The notes under the pieces are model-generated. The model was not told where the DNA came from, made no database searches, and saw nothing but the letters and a program-made list of their open reading frames with translations. Below, piece by piece: positions 12,800 through 25,647 of a stretch of 64,000 bases of DNA. The DNA is taken from contig NC_065875.1 of the NCBI RefSeq assembly GCF_933775445.1, positions 12,847,001 through 12,911,000 on the forward strand, given 5' to 3'. The DNA comes from Argentina anserina. Its lineage: Eukaryota > Streptophyta > Magnoliopsida > Rosales > Rosaceae. The translations under genes were made by a program, and so were the position numbers. The first letter of the stretch is position 1, and the number at the start of each line of letters is the position of its first letter.

Positions 12800-15108
12800 A
12801 TGCTTCTCCGGCTCCGGTCCCTCTTTCTCTGCCTCACTATTCACTTCGCTCTAACCGCCGCCGCGTTCTTCAAGCCCTTCAACGTCAGCTACGACCACCG
12901 CGCTCTCATCATCGATGGCCGCCGCCGCATGCTCATCTCCGCCGGCATCCACTACCCCCGCGCCACTCCCGAGGTCTCTCTCTCTCTCTCTAACCTCTTC
13001 TTCCTCTCAGTTTTTCAACCTCAATTTCAACAACACTACAGTATCAGAATTCGAATTCACTAATTCTAAGAACCGAATTACATCAATTCATCGCAATCGG
13101 ATCATACATCTGTATCGGAATTAGTCATATTTCAGTGCATAGTGTACAGGTAGTGCTAGGCTGTATCGGAATCAGTTGTGATCGGGATTGAATTAATTTT
13201 GGATGCATTGCTTAATTTGTGTGATACATATTGTGTTAGATGTGGCCTGATTTGATTGCAAAGAGCAAGGAAGGCGGCGCCAATGTGATCCAGACCTATG
13301 CATTTTGGAGCGGCCACGAGCCAAAGAGAGGACAGGTGTGGTAGCCATGAGCTCAGTTCGCAGCTACTCCGGCGGCGATTGCCTTGTTGTTGTAATGTCT
13401 TTGAGTTTTATTATTTTTTGGTTGGTGAAGTATTTGATATATGTTCTGAACGACTTGTTCAGTACTACTTTGGAGGGAGATATGATATCGTCAAGTTTGT
13501 CAAGTTTGTGGGAGCTAGTGGACTCTATCTCCATCTTCGCATAGGGCCTTACGTCTGCGCTGAGTGGAACTTTGGGTCTCGACTTGTTCCTTATTATGTT
13601 TCATACGAGTTCTCTTACTTTTTGCAATACTAAGTCGTTTCCTATATGGTTGAGGAGTGCAATGCATTCTATGTCTATATGTGTGTGTTGTCTGGTACAC
13701 TACCGTTCATTTGTACTGTCTGCTAGGTTTTTGACTTATAACTGTAGTTGGTTTTCTGACACATAACTTTGTCTAAATGATTAATTTGATCAGCCATATA
13801 ATATTTCTTTGAAAGCTTTCTGCTTATTTGGACTCGGACTGACTGTGTTGCAGTGGCTTCCCGGTGTGGTTGCGGGACATACCTGGAATAGAATTTCGAA
13901 CAGATAATGCACCTTTTAAGGTACAATCCATCCAAGAAAATGCTTCTTGACTTCACCATATGACTTCTTGTGCCTTTGCAGTTTCTTGTATTGTTTATTT
14001 GAGTTGAACATTTTTGGTGTGTCCTGTGTATTTAGACCTATATAGGTCCCATAATGTGAAAAACAACCAACTTTTGGAGCTATTTTTGATTTTATATTTC
14101 CTATTTAATAATCATCTGTTCTTCTTCTTTCTTTGCATTTTTTTAAATCTTTTTTATATTCGTGGTAAACCGGATCACAGATTTTCCCATATCATATGGT
14201 CTATGTACACATGTTAACTTTTGCTATACTTTAATCCAAAATCTGCCCCGGACATATAAATTTGTTCCCAGGAACTTTTATGTCATTATGAATTCTTTAT
14301 GGGAGGGTAGTTGGTGATTAAGAGAGCTGCCACACCTGAACTTTATTTTTCGGCAGCTATTTGGGTGGGGATCTGGTGTCAAAGGAAGGAAAAGGGTATG
14401 ATAAGATGATATGGAGTCATTTCGGACAGGTTTATATTTTTGTTGCCTGCGCACATCTTTGTCCAGTCCCAGGGATGCTCTAACGTGTGATCCTTGTGAT
14501 TTTCTTTTCTAAGTTACATCAAGTAGGCAAGTAGCCATGTTTGACTGGTTGTAGGAGGTGGAGTCTGGTGTCTTTGGCTGTTTAAAGGTGCTGTATTTTT
14601 GAAGCTGATAGCATGATGCTTTATATTTCCTCTCCTCGGTACAAAATGAAGATGTTTTATGGTGTTGTAGAGGTCCAACTCAAGTACCTGAACGTTGGGT
14701 TGATGAGTATCATGATTGAATTTTGCTGACTTGTCAAAATTTAAGTTGGCTAGTCTGTAGACTATGTAGTCTAAATTGGTGTTCATGTCTTCTTGATTAA
14801 TCTATGTTATGCTCCAGGAAGAGATGCAGAAGTTTGTTAAAAAGATGGTGGATCTGATGCGGGAAGAAGAGCTATTTTCTTGGCAAGGTGGTCCAGTAAT
14901 TATGCTACAGGTTGTAAGCAGATTTTGTAGTTAAATTGAAACTTACATAATTAGTTTGACAGTTTCATCTCATTTATCTTATCAGATATTAGGGTCCAGT
15001 TGGTATTTGGGACTGTCGGAGTTGTAGGTTAAAGTCAGAGAAACATAGGAGGAATGAGATTTCTATAAATTGTCCATATCTTATTCTCACTCCCAAGTAT
15101 TCTTATTC

Positions 15109-15149
<41 letters not shown>

Positions 15150-18100
15150 CCCCCCCTTCCATTATGGCAAGAATATATTCTTCTTTTCCTTTTCTCACAA
15201 CTTTAGGGTCATACATGTATAGGAGACGAGGTGAGCAGGCATATGTGTGGTTTTGGGCAATTTAAGCAGTTTACTTGACGTAATTCTGAATGAGCATTTT
15301 CTCTTCCTGTGTTAGATATATAGCCCTCTCTACTTATGTTACATTAATACAATGAAAAACGAGTATTTCTTTGCCTTTTGATGTCTGCACCCTGTAATCA
15401 TGTTGCCACTGCTGCAATGTTCCTATCAGATTGAAAATGAATATGGAAATATCGAAAGCTCATTTGGCCAGAGAGGGAAGGAATACGTTAAGTGGGCTGC
15501 TAAGATGGCTCTAGGTCTTGGTGCTGGGGTCCCATGGGTCATGTGCAGGCAAGTTGATGCTCCAGAAAGTATTGTAAGGCCTTTATCTTGTGTGTGTGTG
15601 TTTGTATCCGAATGCATGAATAATTGCATTTATGAGTTTCAGTTACTAATGTTTATAAGTTATAACTACAAAATGCATAAAAGGTATTAGTGGAAAAGTG
15701 AAAATCAACCGGAAACAGTGGCTACAATAACTCATTACTGTATTTCCATGCCCTAAAATGTTGACATTGCCGCATCAGCTGTCTTTTTTTTTTTTATGGT
15801 TTGTTTGTCCCAGATAGATGCATGCAATGGATACTACTTGTGATGGATACAAGTCAAATTCGCATAACAAGCCAATTCTATGGACAGAAGATTGGGATGG
15901 ATGGTATGCTCTATTTCACTGATTTGATTAACACAAAACTTTTGTTAAACTGCTTCAACTAAAGATATACCCATATACACGTAGTGGCACACTGTCCAAA
16001 TGAATGCAAGCACAACCCCAGACCATTGAATTACTATCATACATATTTCCACAGTACAGTAGTTTACAAAAAATGCTAATCAAACAAGAGAATGCATCAG
16101 AGACCAGTACCTGTTAGACTGTACGAACATGAAAAAAATGGTATAGGTTCTACTTTTCCGGAAATTGAGCCTACATGATCCAAATGGCTAGAGTGACCCT
16201 GTAACCCCTCCATTTTCTCCACCTTATCTTGTTAAAATCCTTATGTTTCACCCTATTTATGCTACACATAATTTCCACAATCCTAATTTCGTTGACTTGA
16301 AACTGAAAGAATAAAAGAATCATATTGTATTCGATAAAATGGGTCCGGCAGGTTAGTGGAATGTATTTAAAATGCTTAATGCATTGGAAATTAAAGATAA
16401 AACTTTGTTCTACATCTATCACAGAGAAATCTGCTACCATCCCATTGCTCTCAAAGAATCTTATTCTTCCAATCCCATTTCCCTCAAAAAATCTTCAGGA
16501 CGCCTTTTCAGTCCAGGATTATATCCAGGTTTTTCATAATGCTTTTGCTTACCTGTTGACCATTTATAGGTATGCATCATGGGGAGGAAGATTGCCTCAC
16601 AGGCCTGTTGAAGATCTCGCATTTGCAGTAGCACGGTTTTTCCAGCGTGGAGGAAGCTTTCAGAATTATTATATGGTATTAAGACAATTCATATACCACT
16701 TATGATTCTGTTACATAAAAATTGCATGGCAAAATAACTGTCAAGTGCAAGATAAAGAATATCAAAATGAAAATCTCTTGACTGGTTCGGTTGGTAAAAC
16801 TTACATTGGGTGTCTTCCTATGACTGAAATGTACTGGGCCAGAGTTGATTCCATTTTATTTTTTATTCTGTGTTCATGTTCAGGAGTCTATAGTTGATAA
16901 TTCATGAATAAATAGTCACCAGGCACAATAATCATGTATCTAGTACAAGCCAGATAAAGTTTAGAATGTATCAAAAGTAATACTGACCGAATGAAATCAA
17001 GACAGATAGCCGTGCTCTGTTAAATAACATGTCATTTGAGTTAATGATAAGCCTGCTACTTTTGGATACAGTATTTTGGTGGTACAAACTTTGGGCGGAC
17101 TTCTGGGGGGCCATTCTATATTACCAGTTATGATTATGATGCTCCAATTGATGAATATGGTAAGGTTAAGTGAAATTTTGATGATAACATGTGTAAATTT
17201 GATGTTTTAGTACTTTCTGACTATACATGCCCATGCCAATAAATTTCCTGCAAATATTTATGATGAATTGGTAACACAGTTCAGGTCAAACCTAAACTAT
17301 GATAAGTGGATTCAATGATTTATTAACTAGGTCTGCTGAGTGAACCTAAATGGGGACATCTGAAGGATCTACATGCTGCTATAAAGCTTTGTGAGCCTGC
17401 TCTTGTTGCGGCTGATTCACCGCATTACATTAAATTGGGACCAAATCAGGAGGTTTGTGCCAAAAGCTTTAGTTATGTATTAATCGTGCTACTATTTTTA
17501 GATATGCTTCTCAACATAATTTTCTCTTTATATACTTGTGGTAGCAAATAGGTGTTTCTTCCTTTAAGGGGGAGTCACTATTGCCACACGTAGTTTGGTT
17601 TAGACAGCTTGTTATAGTTATTCCTCCACCACTACAAGTGACCATGGTTGTGAATAATGTTAGCTTGAATTAGTTCTCTTCATGTCATGTAATTTTTGTT
17701 TCTACCATCTCTAATAATTTTGATTTTGCACAAATATTTCCAGGCACATGTATACAGTACAACAGTTCACATTAAAGGCTTGAACTCTACCTTGCTTGCT
17801 AGAAGTCAGAGCCAATGCTCTGCCTTCCTGGCAAACATAGATGAACGTAAAGCAGCCTCTGTTACATTCCAGGGTCAAAAGTATATTCTTCCACCATGGT
17901 CAGTCAGCATACTGCCAGACTGTAGGAATGTTGTGTTCAACACTGCCAAGGTATGGTCATATTATTGGACAAATTTTGCTCATTGACTAGCAGAATGTTA
18001 AGCACTTTGTAGCGCTATTTCACTGCAAAATGACCTGAATAGGTTGTAGCCCCTGTATGTTGAGGCTACACCCTTTGGTCTTTCTTTTTTATTGTAGCCC

Positions 18101-21100
18101 CCATGGGTATATATGTATAGAAACTCCAAATCAAAACCTAATTAATATAGTGCACTTCATGCGTAATGAGTACATATCATGTAACTAACCGCTGTACATT
18201 TTTGTTGCCATTGTGTGAAATTCTTCTAAAGCTTTCAATATTGACTCGTCAAATTTGTCTCAAACTGGGGAATGTCTTCCACAAGCCTTACACACACACA
18301 CACACACACACACCCCTATTTGCTACAGATCTTTTAAGATTCTAGGTTTCTTCAGGAAGCACCCCCTCCCCCTACCCAAAAAAAAAAAAGAACTTCATGA
18401 TGGGGTTTTGCGTAGAGGATTTAAAGATTATCAGGTTAAAAATAAAATTGTTATATGTGACAATAATGGCTATTAGTCTTACATTGAAGTATCATTGTTT
18501 TCCTTCAGTACTTTCCTTTTTCTCTGGGAAGCTATTTTGCTTCAATCATTTAGTGCTGAACCTTTAGTAAGTTAATTCTTCTGAAATTGGTGAAAGTTTA
18601 GTGATGAGGATGAATTCTTGTTTTTATTTTAGTTGGGTTCCCCAGTATAACTTAAATATGATATTTTGTGGATGAGTCTTGAAAATTGAATAGATGTTTC
18701 AGCTGTATACGGGAAATTATTATACTAAAACAATATTTTTATTTTGCTGAATAGCAAATTTGGGGGAGGTTGTCAGATTTTAGTTTTGCTCGTAAGATTT
18801 ATTATTGTATTTGTGAAAAAGTGAAACAATTTAGTTTTAAATAATATTTGTGTCTTCTGAATCTTTCCATGGATGGGCAGGTTCGGGCACAAACTTCCAT
18901 AAAAGGGGTAAACTTGGATTTGCCTCTTTCTTCAGTTATTTCGGAGAACAGAGATTTGTATTCCACAAAACCCTGGATGAGTATGAAAGAGCCAATTGGT
19001 ATTTGGAGCGAGAAAAATTTCACAGTCACAGGAATATTGGAGCATTTAAATGTGACAAAGGATTGTTCTGATTACCTATGGCATTTAACCAGGTATATCT
19101 CTGTTATTGAAGGCAGCTCCAACTATATGAGATTATTTGATGAGAATAATCCTTCTTTTTTTGTTTTATAAAATCATATAAAGAAAGTTTTATACGGCTG
19201 AACCCTCTTAATTGTAGTTGTTTGTCTAGTGTTCAAAGAGTTGGTCATTGTTCAGTTGAGACTTGAGAACATTGGATTTGGAGTCATAATTATAAAATAA
19301 AATCAAGAGACTTCTACATTTGTTCTTGGACTTGTTATCTGTTGAGGCATTACCAAGGCTGGATGCAGTTGAACTGCAATGAAAAGAAACTCTATTGATT
19401 AGAGATTTTATGTTTTTAATTTACAAACTATTGAGAAGAGATTTCACGTTTTTAATTTACTATTTCTTTCATTAGTCATTAATGAATTATTTAATTTTCA
19501 GTTGTAACAGTAGTCTAAGCTGAATCCTACATAATAAATGCACATACTAGTCTAAATTTAGTAATCTGAATGTCTAATATAATGAAGGTTGTTTTTTAAA
19601 ACCCTCTGTTCTTATATCTGCTCTTGTTAATTTTTTATCTTTATCTTTTCTATATTGATGTTTTGTCGATTCCTATCTAATGCCTTTTTTCTATGTAGAG
19701 TATTTGTTTCAGATGATGACATTTCTTTTTGGGAGGAAAGCAAGATTAGTCCAGCAATTACAATTGATAGTATGCGTGATGTGTTGCGTGTATTTGTTAA
19801 TGGCCAGCTTACAGGTGATGGATGTTTAGAATATAGCTGAGGATGCATTTCATATGAATATAGGTTTAGGCTTTTAGCCATTGCTCATTGGTGAAGAGGA
19901 TCAATATGGTTCTCATGCGTTCTGCTGTGAAACTTCAATTACAAGCAACGTCATGGTATATGACTTTTGCAAGTTATATAGCCAGAGCGAGATCTCTTAT
20001 CCTGAGCATATATGTGCATAAAATATACACAGTTTTAATTATATGCTCTATGATTATTTATTACTGTTATTATCTCATGTCATGGCATCCTTTTTCTGCA
20101 TTGAAGGCAGTGTGATCGGTCATTGGGTCAACGCAGTGCAGCCTGTTAGGTTTGTCAAGGGATATAATGACTTGTTGCTGTTAACTCAGACAGTTGGCTT
20201 GCAGGTAAAAAAGTATAGTTATGTTCAGAGCTGTAGAACTGAGTGTTTATGGTGTGTATTCGTGTCATTAGAGAGAATTTTAAGTGGGTACAAAAGTGAA
20301 ACATAATGATTTACATAATAGTAATTAGCGCCGTCCATGAATCTAGACTAGTTGAGTATTAAAAAATAATGACTGATTCGATAATAAAGAAGGTAGTCTA
20401 ACAAAAGCAACTGCTGTGTTGACGCAAAACTGTTTTCATGTCAGCTAATTAGTGGAAAAGAACAGTGGTTTTTTTGTTCTACTATTGGACAGAAGAGGAC
20501 TTATGTTTTCCATCCCCTTATTGTTATTCATTTTCAGAAACGTGCCTCTGTCTATTGTAGGTTGTGGGCACCAACAATCTACAATAGACTGCACGTACAG
20601 CACATCTCTTTCCCTTCTTTTCTTAATATTTTATATATTTTGTGTCTTCTGTCAACAGTTGCTTTAGATTTGTATGCAAATGTTGTATGTTTTACATAAT
20701 AGTTTTTTCTATCCTTTTCATTTAGTGACTGTAAAATTGAAGTGGAAGTTCATCAGTTTTCTTGCTTACTTATATTTAATGACAGATTGGCTCTCATGAA
20801 CCCTTCCGTCATATTTTCCTTGCCTTCGAGATGATTTATTTTCTGGTTAGATGACTATATACCTCAACTGATCGTTTACAAATGATCATACAGAACTATG
20901 GAGCATTCCTTGAGAAAGATGGGGCAGGATTTCGAGGACATGTCAAACTTATTGGCTTTAAAAATGGGGATATCGACCTCTCAACATTGTCATGGACTTA
21001 CCAGGTATTAATTAATTACAAAGTATAGCTCCTGCTCACTTTTTTGACTTAATTTACCCATAAGGAGAGGCTCCATTTGCACAAGAATAAAGTGGGATTT

Positions 21101-22938
21101 GATGGTTTCCAATAATTTTTGGAGTTGGATATGCTAAATTTGGAGGTCTTGGAGTGGATATCCTAATCTATTCTTTATCACTATATATGAGTTACTTCCA
21201 ATGGAATAAACTAATAATATGTGTGTGCGTCTTAACCACTATGGTATGTTGCGTTTAAAAAGGTTGTTATAATTCGCTGAATGCAATCACTGCTTTCAAA
21301 GTGATTGCGTTGCAGTTTTGAGTCATAACATTCTTAAAGTAGCTTGGCTATGAATTCATTACCTTGAAATATACATTTTGATAACATGTCATCTATCAAG
21401 AGTCAACATTGTCATATCGGTCCTAATATCAATGACTATCCTAGGTTGGGCTTAAAGGAGAGTTTTTCAAAGTATACTCCATAGAAGAAAATGAGAAGGC
21501 AGGTTGGGCTGAGTTGTCGCCAGATGCTGATCCATCCACTTTTACCTGGTACAAGGTAAACCATTTCTTCAGAAACGTTATCTTTGTTTTGCTGTGATAA
21601 AACTTGTGTCATTTTGTGATAATTTTCTTGATGAATCTCATATAACCATAATATTATTTAATACTAATATATTAGTACACTAGATTAGTATGTATATTGA
21701 AGTCCAGAATAAAGTGGGGTTTTATCAATATATATTAGGTGAGCGTTGGAAACTGGGATTTCTGCCATATGTGTTTTCTAAAGTTGTTTTTTTTGTGTAT
21801 CCAAAGAAAAAACAGTTGTGTTTTCTCCTGTCTTGTACTGCTCTCCTATATCATGAGTTCATCACTCGTCTGTTTCATATAATGAAATGTATTTACAAAT
21901 GTTCCTCTTCCTTATGTCTAAGCAGACACACTTTGATAGCCCTGCTGGCACACAACCAGTTGCTCTTGATTTAGGAAGCATGGGAAAAGGGCAGGCTTGG
22001 GTCAATGGCCAACACATAGGAAGATATTGGACACGTGTTGCTCCAAAAGATGGATGTCAAGAATTCTGTGATTATCGAGGGGCATACAACTCTGATAAGT
22101 GCTCAACAAACTGTGGGAAGCCTACTCAAATCTGGTTTGCATCTGTCTAAATTACAAATACTGCAGAAATCATTGTAACTTTAGGCTGTAAAAATCTACA
22201 TTTCTATTGATCTATTATCACAAGCCATGGGTCCAATATTTCAATTTACTTTATGAATCTACCTTCGTAATTCGTACTTGAAATTATATATCCAGGTACC
22301 ATATCCCAAGGTCATGGCTGCAGGCTTCAGATAATTTACTTGTTATCTTTGAAGAAACTGGAGGGAATCCATTGGAGATTTCAATCAACTCACGTGCAGT
22401 TGGAACCATATGTGCCCAAGTGTCAGAGTCTCACTACCCACCTGTCCAGAAATGGTTCAATCTTATGGATGAAAAAGGCAGAGTAAATGATCAGACACCA
22501 GAAATTCACTTGCAATGTCAAGAGGGGTATATAATATCTTCCATAGAATTTGCTAGCTACGGAAGTCCTCAAGGTCATTGCCAGAAGTTTTCTCAAGGGA
22601 ATTGCCATGCTTCGAATTCCTTCTCCATAGTTTCCGAGGTAATGTGGTTTGATCATTCCAATTATATAGCTAGAAAAGTGAGTGACAATAATATGGCATC
22701 TGCTGCACCGTGGGCGTTGCCTTGGCCTGTGGTAATACTTTAAAGTTTCACGTCATGCATTCACTGATAATTCTATTCTAATGGTTCCCTTCTGCAGGCT
22801 TGCCTGGGAAAGAACAGCTGTTCAATCGGAGTATCAAATCTTGTATTTGGAGCCGACCCATGCCGGGGTATTGTTAAGACGTTGGCTGTTGAGGCAAGAT
22901 GCAGATCACAATCAGCCATTGGTTTTTCTCAGCTCTGA
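12800..22938 (+). CDS. BGAL9: GH35 beta-galactosidase with C-terminal lectin domain, frameshift in exon 7
   Basis: Nineteen exons: 12800-12973, 13240-13335, 13463-13575, 13854-13920, 14818-14910, 15430-15573, 15814-15903, 16570-16675, 17072-17159, 17331-17452, 17744-17950, 18881-19092, 19699-19814, 20107-20204, 20894-21004, 21445-21555, 21926-22134, 22296-22638 and 22798-22938. With one extra base in exon 7 ignored they give 879 residues, close to the roughly 890 of BGAL9-type enzymes. Residues 1-22 look like a signal peptide. The catalytic acid/base Glu lies in IENEY (about residue 185) and the nucleophile Glu in WTEDWDGW (about 254). The Cys-rich C-terminus (from about 765) is a galactose-binding lectin (SUEL) domain. 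Family members remove terminal beta-galactose from cell-wall polysaccharides in the apoplast. Exon 7 carries an extra T at 15838/15839, giving a stop at 15841-15843 (codon 239). All other exons are clean. It may be an assembly error, a null allele, or be rescued by the acceptor at 15817. Confidence 0.85.
15113..15156. repeat. (CT)n(C)n microsatellite in beta-galactosidase intron 5
   Basis: About 17 CT units followed by a run of C. It lies in the 519-bp intron between exons 5 and 6. Confidence 0.95.
18290..18313. repeat. (AC)n microsatellite in beta-galactosidase intron 11
   Basis: About 12 CA/AC units in the 930-bp intron between exons 11 and 12. Confidence 0.95.
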
Positions 22939-24033
22939 GTAGGCCGAGCAGCTATTGTAAAGAATGCCTGAAACAACTAGCCTGGTATGATCTGATTCTC
23001 GGGGTGAAGTGCATGCAAAGATGTTGGCATTTGGCTAATCAGATGATTTCAAGGTGTAAATATAAATAAAAGCTACTTGGACGAACATTCAGGGTGGAAA
23101 TACTAATTTGTATATATCTATGGAAGAATTATTTTATTGTTGTGTATATATACACCCCATGAATTACATAAATGGAGCACATTCAGTAACAGCTACTATA
23201 CCAAAGTAAATAATTGATTGATAATGAGTTTCTTAGATCCAAAACATTGAGCTACAACTGCTTGATACAACTATAGCTTGCATTCTCAAGCCACCAGAAC
23301 AACAATATTTAGTCATGAGAAGTTCAGATATCTGATATGGGCAGAAGTTTGTATTAATCCCTTACATCATGTCTTTTAGGGCGGAAACTTCTCAAAGTTT
23401 TTAAGAAATCAGGCACCAATTCTATTCTCATGGTAGGATAAGGAACTTCACTCTATTTTCATTCAGAAAAGAGAGCCTGTCAAGGTTACTGGTAAAGAGA
23501 AGGAAGACACACTGGCGCTTCCCTTATAGTGGCAGGCGTAAGGTTACTGTGCTGCCCTCTCCTGGTACCACATCTGGTAGTGGAGGAAAAGGGACACTGT
23601 TGCTGCCAAGCATATATTTAGGGAAGCAAATGGTGTTGCATCGCGCATAGTTCATGTTGGTCATATGTAAAGCTTTTTGATTGTGTTTTTCTCAGACATA
23701 TCTTCTGGGAAGCAAATTACACTGTAAGTAAGTTTCAGAATGTACTCATTGAGGATGGTTATAATGTAACCAAAAGTTTCAGCCACTATTCTACTATAAA
23801 TAAAAGCAAAATTGCAAATATAGGAAGAACCACCACTCCTACAGTCCTACCTAGCCGGAAACCAGCCTATATTAATTAAAAAATTGTAGAAAAAAGAGAG
23901 CGTGTATGGGAAAGTAATGCAAGTACCTTGAGAAAAAAAATTACATTGTAAGTTTCAGGAATCATTCTGCAAAATTGCAAATGCAGAATATCTATCAGGA
24001 CTGATACGTCTCAAAGTCTCCAGCATTTGCTGA
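22939..24033. other. Beta-galactosidase 3' UTR and intergenic region
   Basis: The first 150 bases are probably 3' UTR, with possible poly(A) signals around 23060 (AAATAAAAG). The rest has no coding frame, repeat end or family sequence that I recognise. Confidence 0.5.
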
Positions 24034-25308
24034 TCAGGCACCAAACCCTGATGGATCATTTCTGTTAGCTTTAATGTAACCATTAATCAAGGTTGCATAT
24101 GAAGCTATATCAGGAACATGACCCTTTAACACCATTAAAGTAATGACCATCTCTGCCTTGTTCATTTTTCCACGCAGACAGTAATCATGAAGTAGCATGT
24201 CGAATGTGATCTTACTAATCTCCATACCATATTGAAGTGCTGGGGCCTCAATTGATTTCTGAGCCTCTTCTGTCAGCCCTTCTTTGCAGAGAGCACCGAG
24301 AAGGGCATTCAAAGTAGTCATATTGGGCAAGATACCCAGATGAACCATTTCATCAAACAACCGTATGGCTCCACCCCATTGTGATGTTTTGCACATTCCA
24401 TAAATTAAACAGTTGTAAGTGATAACATCAGGAGTTAGACCTCTTTCAGTCATCAGCCGCAAAACAGTGAGGGCGTCTTTGGTCCTTCTGTCCTTGCAAA
24501 GACCATCTATTAGAGAGCTAAAGGTTACAACATTTGGTGGGACTCCTTAATCGATCATTCTCTTAAGCAAGCTTGTTGCCCCCTCCATTGGCCAGAATGG
24601 CACAGTTCATGAATTAGACAGGTGTAATTGATAACATCAGGACTTAGACCTCTATTTGTCATCAGCTGTAAAACAGTGAGGGCGTCCTTGGTTCTTCTGT
24701 CCTTGCAAAGAGCATGTATCAGAGAATTAAAGGTCACAATGTTTGGCGGCACTCCTTCATCCGTCATTCTCTTAAGCAAGCTTGTTGCCTCTCTCCATTG
24801 GCCACAAAGGCACAATCCGTGAAATAAGGAGTTGTAAGTGATAACATCAGGCTTTACACCTCTACGGATCATGTCCTCCAAAAGATTAAGTGCTTCTGGT
24901 GTCATCCCTCCCTTGCGTAAAGCATCCAACACAGTATTGAATGTAACAACATGAGGCATGGTTCTACATTTTAATCATACCATTAAATAACTGTACAGCT
25001 CTTTCCCATTGACCAGACTTGCACGAAGCAGATATTAAGAAATTGAAAGTGACAATATTAGGCTTTATACCTTTTCTAGTCATCTCTTCAAACAGGGAAA
25101 CTGATTCTTGTCTATTTTTCTTGCAGTGACTGTTGATTAGGACGTTAAAAGTACAGGCATTTGGTATAATACTTCTGTTGATCATATCCTGAAACAAAGT
25201 GAAGGCCTCACCCAGCAGTCCTACTTTACAAAGGTTGTCAATTACTGGATTATAGAAATCTAGGGTGAGCTTAACCCTTCCATTTCTGCTGAGAAACAAA
25301 TCTGTCAT
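24034..25308 (-). pseudogene. Truncated P-class PPR protein gene with several lesions
   Basis: The minus strand encodes about 11-12 pentatricopeptide repeats with the usual 35-residue spacing and motifs such as P-x-V-V-T-F-N-x-L-I and C-K-x-G-Q-W. Intact P-class PPR proteins bind organellar RNA and help process or stabilise it. Here the frame breaks three times: an extra A in an A-run near 24972-24975, a one-base loss in GGAGGGGGCA (complement, near 24585), and a GAA-to-TAA stop at about 24547-24549. No organelle-targeting N-terminus is present, and the 5' end stops next to a Copia LTR that starts at 25325. Two neighbouring repeat units (about 24480-24600 and 24690-24800) are nearly identical, as in the fast-evolving RF-like PPR clade. 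The remaining frame ends with a stop at 24034. Confidence 0.85.
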
Positions 25309-25324
25309 ATTGATTATAATAGGT

Positions 25325-25480
25325 TGTGTATGAGTTGTAAAGTTTTCTTATGTGTATTACTACTGTAAACAGATCCTGACTTGTAGGATCTGAACGTTCT
25401 CACTCCTGTATAAAGCTCAATAGCTCATAGTACAATATCAATGAAACTGACTTCAACCAATTCTCTTCTTCTTTTTAACA
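25325..25480 (+). repeat. 5' LTR of the split Copia
   Basis: Runs from TGTGTATGAG to TTTTTAACA and is followed directly by the primer site. No second copy was found, so the start is inferred from the TG and from typical short Copia LTR lengths. GTATAAAGCTC near 25411 could be the promoter TATA element. Confidence 0.55.
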
Positions 25481-25492
25481 TGATATCAGAGC
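25481..25492 (+). other. Primer-binding site (initiator tRNA-Met type)
   Basis: TGATATCAGAGC differs by one base from the standard TGGTATCAGAGC of plant Copia elements and directly follows the LTR. Confidence 0.75.
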
Positions 25493-25647
25493 AGGTTTGA
25501 TCCAAACTTCTTTCTTCCTCGCTGCATTTTAATTTATCATGCAGCCTCTTCTATCATTCGTCATGGTTGAATATAATGATGTTCTTTCCCCCGACAAATC
25601 AGTTCCCCTCCCCCCCCCTCCAATTCCGCAGAATCATTAAAATCCAT

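Noticed and set aside
12619..13124. Overlapping plus-strand frames of 69-124 codons upstream of and within beta-galactosidase exon 1
   Set aside because: Made of the CT repeat and exon 1 in other frames; the conserved [13 protein letters not shown] sequence fixes the true frame and the ATG at 12800.
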